Shown here piece by piece: positions 1 through 8,490 of a stretch of DNA of 64,000 nucleotides. The stretch comes from Opitutales bacterium (GTDB lineage: Bacteria > Verrucomicrobiota > Verrucomicrobiia > Opitutales > Oceanipulchritudinaceae). The notes beneath the pieces were generated by a model, which did no database searches, had not been told where the DNA came from, and was given only the letters and a program-made list of their open reading frames with translations. The stretch spans positions 113,714 to 177,713 of the forward strand of contig JAFGCZ010000001.1 of NCBI GenBank assembly GCA_016932335.1. Reading direction: 5' to 3'. Position 1 is the stretch's first letter. Each line of letters starts with the position of its first letter. The position numbers were made by a program, and so were the translations under genes.

Positions 1-1
1 C

Positions 2-1591
2 CGTGCGCTCAACCTTCTTGTGCTCTCAATGATGCCGCTTTTTGCTTATGCTGAATCACAGGTAACCACTGCCAACGGAATTGTTGAAGGAGTGGAGAAT
101 TCTGGAATCCGTATCTTTAAGGGAATTCCCTTTGCGCAGCCTCCCGTAGGTGATTTGCGTTGGAAAGCGCCGCAGCCTCCAAAAAACTGGACAGGCGTCT
201 ACAGGGCTTTGGCTTTTGGACCTCGCGCGATGCAGAATCCCATCTTTGGAGACATGAATTTCCGTTCAAACGGAATGAGTGAAGATTGTCTGTATTTAAA
301 TGTTTGGACTCCTGAGCGTGCGGAGCCGGGTTCTTTGCCGGTGCTGGTGTATTTTTACGGTGGTGGTTACCAGGCCGGTGATGGTTCAGAGGATCGCTAC
401 AACGGAGAGAGCATGGCTCGCCGCGATATAGTGTCCGTTACGGTCAATTACCGGCTAAATGTTTTTGGGTTTATGGCCCATCCTGAACTGACCCGCGAAT
501 CGGGCTTTTCCGGGAATTACGGTTTGCTCGACCAGTATGCTGCGCTGCTCTGGGTTCAGCAGAATATTGCTGCTTTTGGGGGCGATCCATCTCGTGTGAC
601 TATTGCCGGAGAGTCTGCCGGTTCCATTTCTGTATCGGCTCAAATGGCGTCGCCATTATCCAAAGGGCTATTTGCTCAAGCCATTGGAGAGAGCGGTTCT
701 TTGATGCGCGCTTTGGCTCCTGTGCCTCTGACCGATGCCGAAAGAATGGGGCGTGATTTCTGCAATAAACTGGGGGCTCAATCTCTGGAAGAGCTTCGGG
801 CTTTGCCGGCAGATCAACTGCTCGCCGGTCTGATCCAGAAGGGCGCCCCCTGGTTTTCGATGACGGTGGACGGCTATTTCTTCCCGGAAGATCCGGCTAA
901 GGTTTACAGCGAAAAGAGGCAGGCTGCCGTGCCCCTTTTACTGGGCTGGAATTCAGAAGAAATGAACTTCAGGGCTATTTTCGGCAACCTTGATCCAACC
1001 TTGGAGAACTACAGGAAGGTGGTGCAGCACCTTTATCCCGAGCATGCGGAAGAAGTGCTTCGGGCCTACCATGCGACAAGCGATGAGGATGTGGTGCAGG
1101 TGGCCACTGATTTGGCCGGAGACCGCTTTATCGTCTACAGTTCCTGGAAGTGGGCCGATGCTCATTCCGGCCTTGCTCCGGTTTACCGCTACTATTTCAG
1201 CCGGGCCCGCCCGGTTACCCGTCCGGAACTGGGTAATATAACCGCAGGCTTGGCCGGCGGAGTCATTCGCAAGGATTCCGCTGAGCCGCCGACACCTCCT
1301 AACAAGGGGGCCGTGCATTCCGCAGAGATAGAATACGCGATGGGCAATCTATCTTTAAACCGGGTTTATTCCTGGGGGCCTGACGATTACAAAGTCTCTG
1401 CCTTGATGCAGGGATACTTTGAGCAGTTTATTAAAACGGGCACTCCCAACGGATACGGGTTGCCGGAATGGCCGGAAATGACATCGGGAGAGGATGGAGA
1501 CTACCTCTATATGCAGATTGATGTGAATCCCGAGGTTAAGCCCGATTTGCTTGGCGAGCGTTACCGGCTGCTTGAGCGGATCGGTTTCTAA
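2..1591 (+). CDS. Type B carboxylesterase (5' end outside window)
   Basis: Secreted serine esterase of the carboxylesterase type B / cholinesterase family, alpha/beta-hydrolase fold. The nucleophile elbow GESAGS is at about 600-625, preceded by the family block EDCLYLNVW, and the catalytic-His region HSAEIEYAMGN lies near 1318-1345. The reading frame is open to the first base, and the residues before the ESQ segment (ALNLLVLSMMPLFAYA) look like the end of a signal peptide. The GTG at 20 is therefore probably not the start; the real start lies upstream of the window. About 520 residues are visible, near full length for the family. Substrate unknown. The gene ends just before a convergent L,D-transpeptidase gene. 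Confidence 0.9.
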   Translation, partial: RALNLLVLSMMPLFAYAESQVTTANGIVEGVENSGIRIFKGIPFAQPPVGDLRWKAPQPPKNWTGVYRALAFGPRAMQNPIFGDMNFRSNGMSEDCLYLNVWTPERAEPGSLPVLVYFYGGGYQAGDGSEDRYNGESMARRDIVSVTVNYRLNVFGFMAHPELTRESGFSGNYGLLDQYAALLWVQQNIAAFGGDPSRVTIAGESAGSISVSAQMASPLSKGLFAQAIGESGSLMRALAPVPLTDAERMGRDFCNKLGAQSLEELRALPADQLLAGLIQKGAPWFSMTVDGYFFPEDPAKVYSEKRQAAVPLLLGWNSEEMNFRAIFGNLDPTLENYRKVVQHLYPEHAEEVLRAYHATSDEDVVQVATDLAGDRFIVYSSWKWADAHSGLAPVYRYYFSRARPVTRPELGNITAGLAGGVIRKDSAEPPTPPNKGAVHSAEIEYAMGNLSLNRVYSWGPDDYKVSALMQGYFEQFIKTGTPNGYGLPEWPEMTSGEDGDYLYMQIDVNPEVKPDLLGERYRLLERIGF

Positions 1592-1598
1592 GCCCCCG

Positions 1599-2153
1599 TT
1601 ATTCACGGGTTATCCAGACCAGTGTGCCTTCGGGAACTGAATTGAATAACTCTACGACTTCCCGGTTGCGCAACACAACGCAGCCGTGGGAGAGGGGGGT
1701 TCCCACTTTGTCTTCGTGGTTGGTCCCGTGGATGTAGATGTAGCGGCTGTAGCTGTCGTGGTCTCCGCCACGGTTTAATTCCGGGTCCAACCCTTCCAGT
1801 CGGAGGATTCTTCCGACCACTAGGCAGCGCTCAGGGTCTTCCAGTGGATAGTTGCGGTAATGTGTTCCGGTATCTACGCGGCCGACAAATACGGTATCCT
1901 GGTCGGCACCGTCACCTATTTTGTCGGCAATACGGTGTAATCCCCAGGGCGATCCCAGAGAGTTTTCGATGCAGCTGGGAGCTCTTCGACTTGTTGATGC
2001 AGAATAACTTCTCTTGAGTGTGCCCGCTGCAAAATGATACAATTTTTGCTCGCCAATACTGACATGGATCACATGCTCTGTTGGCTCTGTGCAAAGAACT
2101 TTGCATCTCTCTGAAAACAAATCACCCAAAATACTAGAATAATTCCATGACAT
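1599..2153 (-). CDS. L,D-transpeptidase (YkuD/ErfK family)
   Basis: Peptidoglycan cross-linking or attachment enzyme of the YkuD family. The C-terminal half has the signature HGTNHE (about 1703-1720) followed by SHGCVVLRN, with the catalytic Cys in SHGC. The N-terminal part (HVIHVSIGEQKLYHF) matches the start of a YkuD domain, so the protein is essentially one catalytic domain. No signal peptide or LysM domain is visible, which is odd for an enzyme that should act in the periplasm. The ATG at 2153 overlaps the start of divergent asd by a few bases; a downstream TTG or GTG start is possible. Function confident, start uncertain. Confidence 0.85.
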   Translation of the reverse strand: MSWNYSSILGDLFSERCKVLCTEPTEHVIHVSIGEQKLYHFAAGTLKRSYSASTSRRAPSCIENSLGSPWGLHRIADKIGDGADQDTVFVGRVDTGTHYRNYPLEDPERCLVVGRILRLEGLDPELNRGGDHDSYSRYIYIHGTNHEDKVGTPLSHGCVVLRNREVVELFNSVPEGTLVWITRE

Positions 2154-3157
2154 ACAAAGTAGGCATTGTAGGTGTAACCGGGGCAGTGGGGCAAGAACTC
2201 ATTCGCCTTTTGCGTGAACGCCAGTTCCCATGCGAAATCGTGGCGATGGCATCAGCTCGCTCCGCAGGGAAAACGGTAACCTATAAAGACGAAACGTGGA
2301 CCGTGGTGGAAGCCACTCCCGATGCCTTTGCCGGTCTGGATATTGCTATTTTCAGTGCCGGAGGCGACATCTCCCGTGCGCTCTGCCCCGAGGCAGCCAA
2401 GCGTGGCTGTATTGCCATCGACAACAGCTCGGCTTTCCGCATGGATGCCGACGTGCCTCTGATTGTGCCGGAAATCAATCCCGATGCCGCCGACGCCCAC
2501 AAGGGTATTATTGCCAACCCGAACTGCACCACCGCTATTTCCTTGATGGGGCTTTATCCGCTGCATAAGGAATTTGGGCTGACCCGCTTTATTGCCAGTT
2601 CTTATCAGGCAACCTCCGGCGCCGGTGTTTCCGGGATGCAAGAGTTGGAGAACCAGAGCAAAGCTTATATTGAAGGTAAGGACCTTGTTGTGGATGCCTT
2701 TGCCCACCAGATTGCTTTCAACCTGATCCCGCATATCGACAGCTTCCTCGACTCCGGCTTCACCAAGGAGGAAATGAAGATGCTCAACGAAGCCCGCAAG
2801 ATTATGGACCTGCCTGAGCTTAAGGTGTCCTGCACCTGTGTGCGTGTGCCCGTATTCCGTGCTCACAGTGTCAGCATCACAGCCGAATTTGCCAAACCTG
2901 TGGATGTGGCCCGTGCCCGTGCCGTTATCGCCGAATTCCCCGGTGTGGATGTGGTGGACGATCCGGCCAACAAGGTTTATCCCATGCCCAAAGATTTTTC
3001 CGGCAAAGAGAACTGTGGCGTAGGTCGTATTCGTAAGGATACCGCATTCGACAATGGTCTTTCCATTTGGGTCGTTGGTGACCAGCTCTGGAAGGGCGCT
3101 GCACTCAATGCAGTGCAAATTGCAGAACTGCTTCAACGGAAAGGGTTAATCGGTTAA
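2147..3157 (+). CDS. asd: Aspartate-semialdehyde dehydrogenase
   Basis: NADPH-dependent reduction of aspartyl phosphate to aspartate semialdehyde, the branch point to Lys/diaminopimelate, Thr and Met. The N-terminal nucleotide-binding motif GVTGAVGQE is at residues 8-16, the catalytic Cys127 is in NPNCTTAIS, and the His-containing RVPVFRAHS lies near residues 230-238. At 336 residues it has the usual length of the bacterial enzyme. It is divergent from the L,D-transpeptidase and followed by a hairpin terminator at 3188-3212, so it looks monocistronic. No lysine riboswitch is visible upstream. Confidence 0.97.
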   Translation: MTYKVGIVGVTGAVGQELIRLLRERQFPCEIVAMASARSAGKTVTYKDETWTVVEATPDAFAGLDIAIFSAGGDISRALCPEAAKRGCIAIDNSSAFRMDADVPLIVPEINPDAADAHKGIIANPNCTTAISLMGLYPLHKEFGLTRFIASSYQATSGAGVSGMQELENQSKAYIEGKDLVVDAFAHQIAFNLIPHIDSFLDSGFTKEEMKMLNEARKIMDLPELKVSCTCVRVPVFRAHSVSITAEFAKPVDVARARAVIAEFPGVDVVDDPANKVYPMPKDFSGKENCGVGRIRKDTAFDNGLSIWVVGDQLWKGAALNAVQIAELLQRKGLIG

Positions 3158-3187
3158 CTGTTCTTGATCGCTGAAGATTGATTTTAG

Positions 3188-3212
3188 AAAAATGCATTTT
3201 TCCTGCATTTTT
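3188..3212 (+). terminator. Intrinsic terminator after asd
   Basis: Nine-base arms AAAAATGCA (3188-3196) and TGCATTTTT (3204-3212) around a 7-base loop. The right arm supplies the U-rich tail. It lies 31 bases after the asd stop codon. Confidence 0.7.
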
Positions 3213-3308
3213 GTGTGGACAACACCGAAATTCTCTCTTTTATCAGCGACTTCTTTTTAAGAACAAGACCGATACAATCCGGGCCTTAAAAAAGCTCAGA
3301 ATTGAAGA

Positions 3309-3385
3309 GGGCGCTTAGCTCAGTTGGTTAGAGCGCCTGCCTTACAAGCAGGATGTCACAGGTTCGAGTCCTGTAGCGCCCACCA
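3309..3385 (+). tRNA. tRNA-Val (anticodon UAC)
   Basis: Complete cloverleaf. The acceptor arms are gggcgct (3309-3315) and agcgccc (3375-3381). The D-loop is tagctcagttggttagagc, the anticodon stem is cctgc/gcagg and the loop is cttacaa, giving anticodon TAC (UAC, reading GUA and probably other Val codons). The T-arm is caggttcgagtcctg, the discriminator base is A and the CCA is encoded. A terminator follows at once, so it is a single-gene transcript. No displaced copy of its 3' end was found downstream, so there is no direct sign of an element integrated here. Confidence 0.96.
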
Positions 3386-3393
3386 TTTTACAG

Positions 3394-3423
3394 AAAACCG
3401 AAAGCTTAGTCTTTCGGTTTTTT
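3394..3423 (+). terminator. Intrinsic terminator after tRNA-Val
   Basis: Arms aaaaccgaaag (3394-3404) and ctttcggtttt (3411-3421), a 6-base loop and a T-rich tail. It starts nine bases after the tRNA 3' end. Confidence 0.85.
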
Positions 3424-3638
3424 GTGTCTTTGGTAGAGTGCTAGCCCAGTCGTAGAAAAGTATTCTTCATTTTCCATTTCCTGTGACTACGTTCGCGTGT
3501 TGACGCTTTTTTTATCGCGAATATCAAATGCAGATATTTATTCTAAATAAAGAGAGTTTATTATTGACTGAAGTGAAGGATGTCTCATTCTCTTATTCGT
3601 GATAATTGGAAATTAATCTGATTATTGCTAATAGTAAC

Positions 3639-3968
3639 ATGAGTAAAGAAGAATTCTATTCACAGGTCGACTCTAGTGTTTCTGGAGAAATCAAATGCTC
3701 AACTGCTGCACCAGCTTTCGGTTGTGATGCAGGACAAGCAATATTTATTGCTCTAACAAATCCAAATATTGACCGTTCAGTATCTTATGCTGTTTATGAT
3801 CAAGTAACAAGTCATTGTATTGACAGTGGTAGTATTGGAAAAGGAGGTTCTAAATCGGTAATCGTACCTGCCGCCGATACACCGCATGTTATCCGAATTC
3901 AAAACCAAAGCAGTTGTGATCTCAATAAGATTACTCCTAAGTTGTCTTTCTATGCTGCTATTCAGTAG
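3639..3968 (+). CDS. Small Cys-containing protein, unknown
   Basis: I do not recognise this protein. From the ATG at 3639 it is 109 residues (MSKEEFYSQVDSS...); a TTG at 3606 would add 11. It has no clear signal peptide or membrane segment. Four cysteines occur in the core (IKCSTAAP, FGCDAG, SHCIDSG, SSCDLN), and the middle is rich in Ser, Val and Ile as in a small beta-rich domain. The base composition is clearly more AT-rich than the neighbours. It stands alone between tRNA-Val and ilvN with no obvious ribosome binding site. It could be a recently acquired gene or, less likely, a chance open frame. Confidence 0.5.
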   Translation: MSKEEFYSQVDSSVSGEIKCSTAAPAFGCDAGQAIFIALTNPNIDRSVSYAVYDQVTSHCIDSGSIGKGGSKSVIVPAADTPHVIRIQNQSSCDLNKITPKLSFYAAIQ

Positions 3969-4212
3969 TCGGTGACTTGGTTTGTAATTGATTTGATCTG
4001 GAGGCAAGCTTGTTTTAATGGCTTGTCTCTTTTGTTATTACACCTTGGGACTACGCGTTTTAGCCTTGTTATACAACTGTTTAGAACATCTGTGCAGGCG
4101 CTCTTTATGCTCGAATCTGTTTGACTTAGTCTTCTTCAAGGGGCATTCAAGAAACATTGCGATATAACTCTCTGCAAAGGGGTCTCGCGATTCACCTTTA
4201 AACTTCAATACA

Positions 4213-4701
4213 ATGCGTCACACAATATCTGTTTTGGTCGAAAACAAATTCGGAGTCCTTACCCGGGTTACGGGAATGTTCAGTGGCCGGGGCTTCAATA
4301 TTGACTCGCTCAATGTCGGCCCGACTCACGACCCCAAGTTTTCGCGTATTACGGTAACCGTAATGGGCAATTCGCAGCAGCTGGATCAGTGCATCAAGCA
4401 GCTCAACAAGCTGGTTGAAGTCATGGAAGTGCGTGATTTGGCCAACGATACCTTCGTTGCCCGTGAACTGCTTCTCTGTAAAGTCGGTTGTGATTCCGAA
4501 AATAGGACGGAAATCCTGCAGATTTGTGAAATCTTCCGCGCCAAGATCGTTGATGTCTCGCTCCACAGCGTCATCATCGAAATGACAGGTAACCTCAATA
4601 AGATCGAGGCCTTCCTTGCTATGCTCGAACCCTTCGGCATCAAGGCACTCGCCCGGTCCGGTGCGGTAGCTCTCGAACGCAATCGGAAGCTTGAATTATA
4701 A
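4213..4701 (+). CDS. ilvN: Acetolactate synthase small (regulatory) subunit
   Basis: Regulatory subunit that activates the acetohydroxyacid synthase catalytic subunit and confers valine feedback. The ACT domain at residues 1-75 begins MRHTISVLVENKFGVLTRVTGMF and includes GRGFNIDSLNVGPT; the C-terminal ACT-like domain follows from about residue 80. At 162 residues it is typical in size. It is followed after 18 bases by ilvC, so the two probably form an operon. The catalytic partner ilvB is more than 53 kb away in this window and on the other strand, unlike the usual ilvBNC arrangement. Confidence 0.96.
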   Translation: MRHTISVLVENKFGVLTRVTGMFSGRGFNIDSLNVGPTHDPKFSRITVTVMGNSQQLDQCIKQLNKLVEVMEVRDLANDTFVARELLLCKVGCDSENRTEILQICEIFRAKIVDVSLHSVIIEMTGNLNKIEAFLAMLEPFGIKALARSGAVALERNRKLEL

Positions 4702-4719
4702 ACCCTGGAAATTACTGAA

Positions 4720-5751
4720 ATGCCCGCAACAATCTATACATGTAAGGACGCCGACCTCGGTTTCCTCTCTGATAAAACTATTGCCATCGTCGGCTTCGGA
4801 AGCCAAGGACATGCGCATGCTCTCAACCTGAAGGAAAGTGGCGTTAACGTCATCATCGGGCTCTATGAAGGCAGCAAGTCCATTCCCGTTGCCAAGGAGC
4901 TGGGATTTGAAGTTTACACAACAGCCGAAGCTGTCAAGAAGGCCGATGCCATCATGCTTGCCGTGCCTGACATGAAGCAGCCCGCTATTTACGAAAACGA
5001 CATCAAGCCCAACCTTACTCCCGGTAAGACCCTCGTTTTTATCCACGGCCTCTGCATCCACTATGGTTTCATCGAAGCCCCCAAGGATGTTGATGTCATC
5101 ATGGTTGCTCCCAAGGGCCCCGGCCACGTGGTTCGCAGCCAGTACCTCGAAGGCAAGGGTGTTCCTGCCCTCATCGCTCTGCACGGTGAAGCCGGCGAAG
5201 ATGCCAAGAAGCTTGCTTTGGCCTGGGCCAAGGGCATCGGTGGTACTCGCGCCGGAGTTATCCAGACGACTTTCAAAGAAGAAGCCGAAACCGATCTTTT
5301 CGGCGAGCAGGCCGTTCTTTGCGGTGGCGTCAGCGCCCTCATCAAAGCCGGTTTTGAAACACTTGTAGAAGCCGGTTACCAGCCCGAAATGGCCTACTTT
5401 GAATGCTGCCACGAAATGAAGCTCATTGTAGACCTCATCGTAGAATCTGGCCTTTCCGGCATGCGTTTCTCCATCTCGGAAACTGCTGAATACGGTGACT
5501 ACGTCAGCGGCCCCCGCGTGATTACCGCTGATACCAAGAAGGCGATGAAGGCTGTGCTTACCGACATTCAGGATGGCACCTTTGCCAAGAACTGGAAGGC
5601 CGAAGCCGATGCCGGTTATCCCAATTACAAGAAGATGCAGGAAGACGAAGCCAAGCATCAGATTGAAAGCGTTGGCGATTACCTCCGCAGCATGATGCCC
5701 TGGGTTAAGAAGAAGGACATCAAAGGCGCTCAGGCTTCTTACTCCAAGTAA
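4720..5751 (+). CDS. ilvC: Ketol-acid reductoisomerase
   Basis: Converts acetolactate or acetohydroxybutyrate to the dihydroxy acid, using NADPH and Mg2+, in Val/Ile/Leu synthesis. The Rossmann motif [17 protein letters not shown] is near residues 26-42, and the C-terminal knotted domain carries the metal ligands ([30 protein letters not shown]). At 343 residues this is the short class I form. It lies 18 bases after ilvN and ends at a strong terminator (5776-5819). Nothing in the sequence departs from the family. Confidence 0.97.
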   Translation: MPATIYTCKDADLGFLSDKTIAIVGFGSQGHAHALNLKESGVNVIIGLYEGSKSIPVAKELGFEVYTTAEAVKKADAIMLAVPDMKQPAIYENDIKPNLTPGKTLVFIHGLCIHYGFIEAPKDVDVIMVAPKGPGHVVRSQYLEGKGVPALIALHGEAGEDAKKLALAWAKGIGGTRAGVIQTTFKEEAETDLFGEQAVLCGGVSALIKAGFETLVEAGYQPEMAYFECCHEMKLIVDLIVESGLSGMRFSISETAEYGDYVSGPRVITADTKKAMKAVLTDIQDGTFAKNWKAEADAGYPNYKKMQEDEAKHQIESVGDYLRSMMPWVKKKDIKGAQASYSK

Positions 5752-5775
5752 GTTTTTAGATCGTTTTTTCACTGC

Positions 5776-5819
5776 AGAATCACGGAATGCGTATGCGTTC
5801 CGTGATTCTTCTTTTTTTT
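5776..5819 (+). terminator. Intrinsic terminator after ilvC
   Basis: Twelve-base arms agaatcacggaa (5776-5787) and ttccgtgattct (5798-5809), extended by partly paired inner bases, then a T-rich tract to 5819. The hairpin is long and nearly perfect. Confidence 0.9.
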
Positions 5820-5906
5820 ATGGCGCGAGATGTTTGCCTGATTTCCGTTGCTATTTTGCCTGCTTTATCCAACATCTCCTTTCGCTGATATATTTTCTCT
5901 GTCCTC

Positions 5907-6764
5907 ATGAATTGCATTCGTATCGCAACGCGCCGCAGCCGGCTTGCACTGGCTCAGGCCGATCTCGCCCGCAGCACCATCGCCGCAGTTTTTCCGGCGG
6001 CCTCTTTGGAGGTGCTCGAAATGGTCACCACAGGAGACAAGCAGCTCTCCTGGTCCCTAGAAGAACGGGGAGGGAAGGGCCTCTTTACCAAAGAACTGGA
6101 GGAAGCGCTGCTCAACGGGCAGGCCGATGTGGCCGTTCACAGTGCCAAAGATTTACCTTCGGAAATGCCCGAGGGGTTGAGTCTGGTCGGCTGTCTCCCG
6201 CGAGAGGATGCCCGCGATATGCTCATTTTCCGTGAAGGCGTGGAAACACCCGCGGTGATTGCTACCGGCAGCCCGCGCCGCCGCGCCCAGCTCAAGAAAC
6301 GCTTTCCCTGCGCTGTATGGACAGAGATTCGCGGTAACGTGGAAACACGCCTGCAGAAAATTGCCGATGGTAAGGCCGATGCCACCGTACTGGCCTGCGC
6401 CGGGCTGAAACGTCTCGGCATCTCCGCTTTTCCGGGTCTGGTGTTTGAGCCGATTTCACCCGAGTCGGTGATTCCCGCCGCCGGGCAGGCTGCCATTGCC
6501 CTGCAATGCCGCACGGCGGATTTGGCCCGTTTCAAGCCCTTGGTAGACGTTGCCACCACCGAATCCGTGGAGATGGAGCGTTACCTGCTCAATGCCCTGG
6601 GGGGCGGTTGCCACACCTCTGTGGCTGTTTTTCGCGAGGGAAACACCTTTCGCGTGTATCATGAGTCTTTTGGGGCAAAGCGTTATACCTTGGATGAGCG
6701 CAATCCTCTGGAATCTGTTAAGGCTGTTGTGGCCGAAATCATTCTAAAGATCGGAAATCAATGA
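5907..6764 (+). CDS. hemC: Hydroxymethylbilane synthase (porphobilinogen deaminase)
   Basis: Polymerises four porphobilinogens to hydroxymethylbilane in tetrapyrrole synthesis. The start IRIATRRSRLALAQA is typical, with AVHSAKDLPSE near residue 75 and GSPRRRAQL near 115. The cofactor-binding Cys is in LGGGCHTSVAV near residue 235. At 285 residues it is slightly short for the family, mainly in the C-terminal domain. Its stop codon overlaps the hemD start (ATGA), so the two are translationally coupled. The gene is far from the chelatase operon at 38-54 kb. Confidence 0.96.
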   Translation: MNCIRIATRRSRLALAQADLARSTIAAVFPAASLEVLEMVTTGDKQLSWSLEERGGKGLFTKELEEALLNGQADVAVHSAKDLPSEMPEGLSLVGCLPREDARDMLIFREGVETPAVIATGSPRRRAQLKKRFPCAVWTEIRGNVETRLQKIADGKADATVLACAGLKRLGISAFPGLVFEPISPESVIPAAGQAAIALQCRTADLARFKPLVDVATTESVEMERYLLNALGGGCHTSVAVFREGNTFRVYHESFGAKRYTLDERNPLESVKAVVAEIILKIGNQ

Positions 6765-7543
6765 AAAGTAGTCTGAAAAACCATCGCATTGCCATTACCC
6801 GGGCCTCCGATCAATCTTCCACTTTACGCCGCCGGCTTGAAACCCTGGGCGCTCATGTGCTGGAGCTGCCGCTGATCGAGACCCGTTCGGCCTACGATAA
6901 AGCCACCGCCGCAGATGTGTTTGCCGAAGTTGGCTCCTATGACTGGATTGTCTTCACCAGTGCCAACGGGGTGCGCTATTTCTTTAAGCTCTTCATCAAG
7001 CACTTCAACGACATCCGCGCGTTGGGTATTATGCGCATTGCCGCCATCGGCAAGGGCACAGCCAAAGCATTGGCCAAGTATTACCTGACGCCTGATCTGA
7101 TGCCCGACGATGCCGATTCCGAGTCGCTGGGCAAGGCCCTGATCGAGGATGGGGTGGAGAACCGTAAAATGCTCCTCATCACCGGAAACCTTAACCGGGA
7201 AACCTTGGTAACGTCTCTGGAGCAGAACATGGCTATTGTGGATGCCTTTCAGGTCTATGAAACCGTTAAGTCGGATCTTTCCGATTGTGAAGATGCTCTG
7301 GATTTCTGCAAAGCGGGTGCCGATGCCCTCCTTTTCTGCAGCCCTTCGGCTGTCAGTTCCTTTGTCGATCAGGCAGCGGCGCTGCAGCGTGCCGACGCTG
7401 CGCGGGTCCCCAAAACTTTTTCCATCGGGCAGGTGACCACCGATGCCATGAAGAAGGCCGGTATTCCCGTGGATGTGACTGCCCACGAGTCTTCCATCGA
7501 CGGCCTCATCGAGGCGCTGGAACAACGCTTCTCAGAAGAATAG
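6761..7543 (+). CDS. hemD: Uroporphyrinogen-III synthase
   Basis: Cyclises hydroxymethylbilane to uroporphyrinogen III. Sequence conservation in this family is low. Recognisable parts are the N-terminal IAITRASDQSSTLRRRLETLGA, DWIVFTSANGVRYFF near residues 65-80, ALLFCSPSAVSSFV near 188-202, and FSIGQVTTDAMKKAGI near 221-236. At 260 residues it has the normal length. It overlaps hemC by four bases and is followed three bases later by trpF, making a hemC-hemD-trpF operon that mixes tetrapyrrole and tryptophan genes. Confidence 0.93.
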   Translation: MKSSLKNHRIAITRASDQSSTLRRRLETLGAHVLELPLIETRSAYDKATAADVFAEVGSYDWIVFTSANGVRYFFKLFIKHFNDIRALGIMRIAAIGKGTAKALAKYYLTPDLMPDDADSESLGKALIEDGVENRKMLLITGNLNRETLVTSLEQNMAIVDAFQVYETVKSDLSDCEDALDFCKAGADALLFCSPSAVSSFVDQAAALQRADAARVPKTFSIGQVTTDAMKKAGIPVDVTAHESSIDGLIEALEQRFSEE

Positions 7544-7546
7544 ACT

Positions 7547-8170
7547 ATGGCAGTGGGGATCAAAGTCTGCGGGATTACTCTGCCGGAACAGGCCAAAGCC
7601 ATTTCCGACATGGGCGCCGACTATCTCGGCACCATTGTTTACGAGAAATCCCCGCGACACGTTCCCTACGAGGCTCTGAAAACGCTTTTGCCCTCCATCC
7701 CCGAATCAAAGCGTATATTGGTGGATGTTGCCCCCTCTCTGGAGCGTCTGCAGTGCTACTGGGCGCTCGGCTACCATGCCGCTCAACTGCATTTTGACCC
7801 CGAAGCCGCCCGAGGACTTGTGCCCCAATGGTGCCAACTGGTTGGGAGGGGCCATCTTTGGTTGGCTCCTCGCATAAAGCCCGAAGCCGATTTCCCCGAA
7901 TACCTTTTTGACTACGCCGATACCTTTGTTCTCGATACCTACAAAAAGGACGCTTTCGGCGGCACAGGAGAAACGGGCGGCTGGGAACGCTTTAAAGCTT
8001 GGAAAGCTAAATACCCGAACAAGCGCTTCATCCTTGCCGGCGGCCTAAGCCCCGAAAACCTCCAGGCTGCCATCGCCACCACCGGAACCACCCACGTAGA
8101 CCTCAACAGCGGCTTCGAAATCTCCCCGGGTATTAAAGATCTGGAGAAGGTGAGGGGCGTTTTGTGCTAA
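7547..8170 (+). CDS. trpF: Phosphoribosylanthranilate isomerase
   Basis: TIM-barrel isomerase of tryptophan synthesis. The N-terminal KVCGIT carries the catalytic Cys, the usual Asp region reads RILVDVAPS, and the C-terminal phosphate-binding segments are FILAGGLSPENL and HVDLNSGFE..PGIKDLEKV. At 207 residues it is full length. It is the third gene after hemCD; no other trp gene is adjacent, and trpB lies at 27-28 kb. A degraded-looking peptide resembling its last dozen residues is readable at about 9203-9268 (see findings). Confidence 0.94.
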   Translation: MAVGIKVCGITLPEQAKAISDMGADYLGTIVYEKSPRHVPYEALKTLLPSIPESKRILVDVAPSLERLQCYWALGYHAAQLHFDPEAARGLVPQWCQLVGRGHLWLAPRIKPEADFPEYLFDYADTFVLDTYKKDAFGGTGETGGWERFKAWKAKYPNKRFILAGGLSPENLQAAIATTGTTHVDLNSGFEISPGIKDLEKVRGVLC

Positions 8171-8194
8171 CTGTTGGAGTGTTTAGTAGTTTTC

Positions 8195-8223
8195 TTGAAA
8201 CATAGCACTTAAAGTGCTACTAT
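8195..8223 (+). promoter_or_regulatory. Promoter and palindromic operator of relB-like gene
   Basis: A -35 box TTGAAA (8195-8200) and a -10 box TACTAT (8218-8223) are separated by exactly 17 bases. The spacer and the edge of the -10 box contain a perfect palindrome, TAGCACTT-A-AAGTGCTA (8203-8219). The expected transcription start is at or very near the ATG at 8230. This is where autorepression by a RelB/DinJ-type ribbon-helix-helix dimer would act. Confidence 0.75.
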
Positions 8224-8229
8224 GTAGCT

Positions 8230-8490
8230 ATGAAAACGGAAACCACAATGGTTCGGGCTAGGATTGATACGGCGTTGAAGGAGGAATCGGAAGAGATTCT
8301 TTTGTCTCTGGGCTTGAATATGACCGATGCTATTCGGATTTACCTGAACCAAGTCCGCATTCACAAAGGGATTCCCTTTGAGCTAAAGATTCCGAACGAG
8401 GAGACGGTTGCCGCCTTTAAAGAGATAGAAAGCGGTAAAGCTAACAAGACAATCAGCGTGAATGAACTCCTTGATGGATTGAAAAAGTAA
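8230..8490 (+). CDS. RelB/DinJ-family antitoxin, no toxin adjacent
   Basis: Ribbon-helix-helix antitoxin of 86 residues. The N-terminal TMVRARIDTALKEESEEILLSLGLNMTDAIRIYLNQV is the RelB/DinJ DNA-binding and dimerisation region, and GIPFELKIPNEET matches the family's linker. The C-terminal helix (EIESGKANKTISVNELLDGLKK) would normally clamp a RelE/YafQ toxin. No toxin-length frame follows: the next 154 bases hold only a 42-codon frame (8528-8656) that I cannot assign. It may be an orphan antitoxin, a remnant of a broken pair, or a small regulator. Its promoter carries a palindromic operator. Confidence 0.88.
   Translation: MKTETTMVRARIDTALKEESEEILLSLGLNMTDAIRIYLNQVRIHKGIPFELKIPNEETVAAFKEIESGKANKTISVNELLDGLKK

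Noticed and set aside
2252-3136. 294-codon frame antisense to asd
   Set aside because: Shadow of a clear asd gene, with no domain or start signal of its own.
4018-4167. Leu-rich 49-codon frame upstream of ilvN as a possible second leader peptide
   Set aside because: It has 11 Leu and a GGAGG 13 bases upstream, but no terminator or alternative hairpin follows before ilvN and the Leu codons are not clustered as in attenuators.
3386-4200. Integrated element behind tRNA-Val
   Set aside because: No integrase gene and no repeat of the tRNA 3' end were found in this stretch.
4696-5772. 358-codon frame antisense to ilvC
   Set aside because: It exactly shadows ilvC and its composition is explained by the codon bias of the sense gene; no motif is present.
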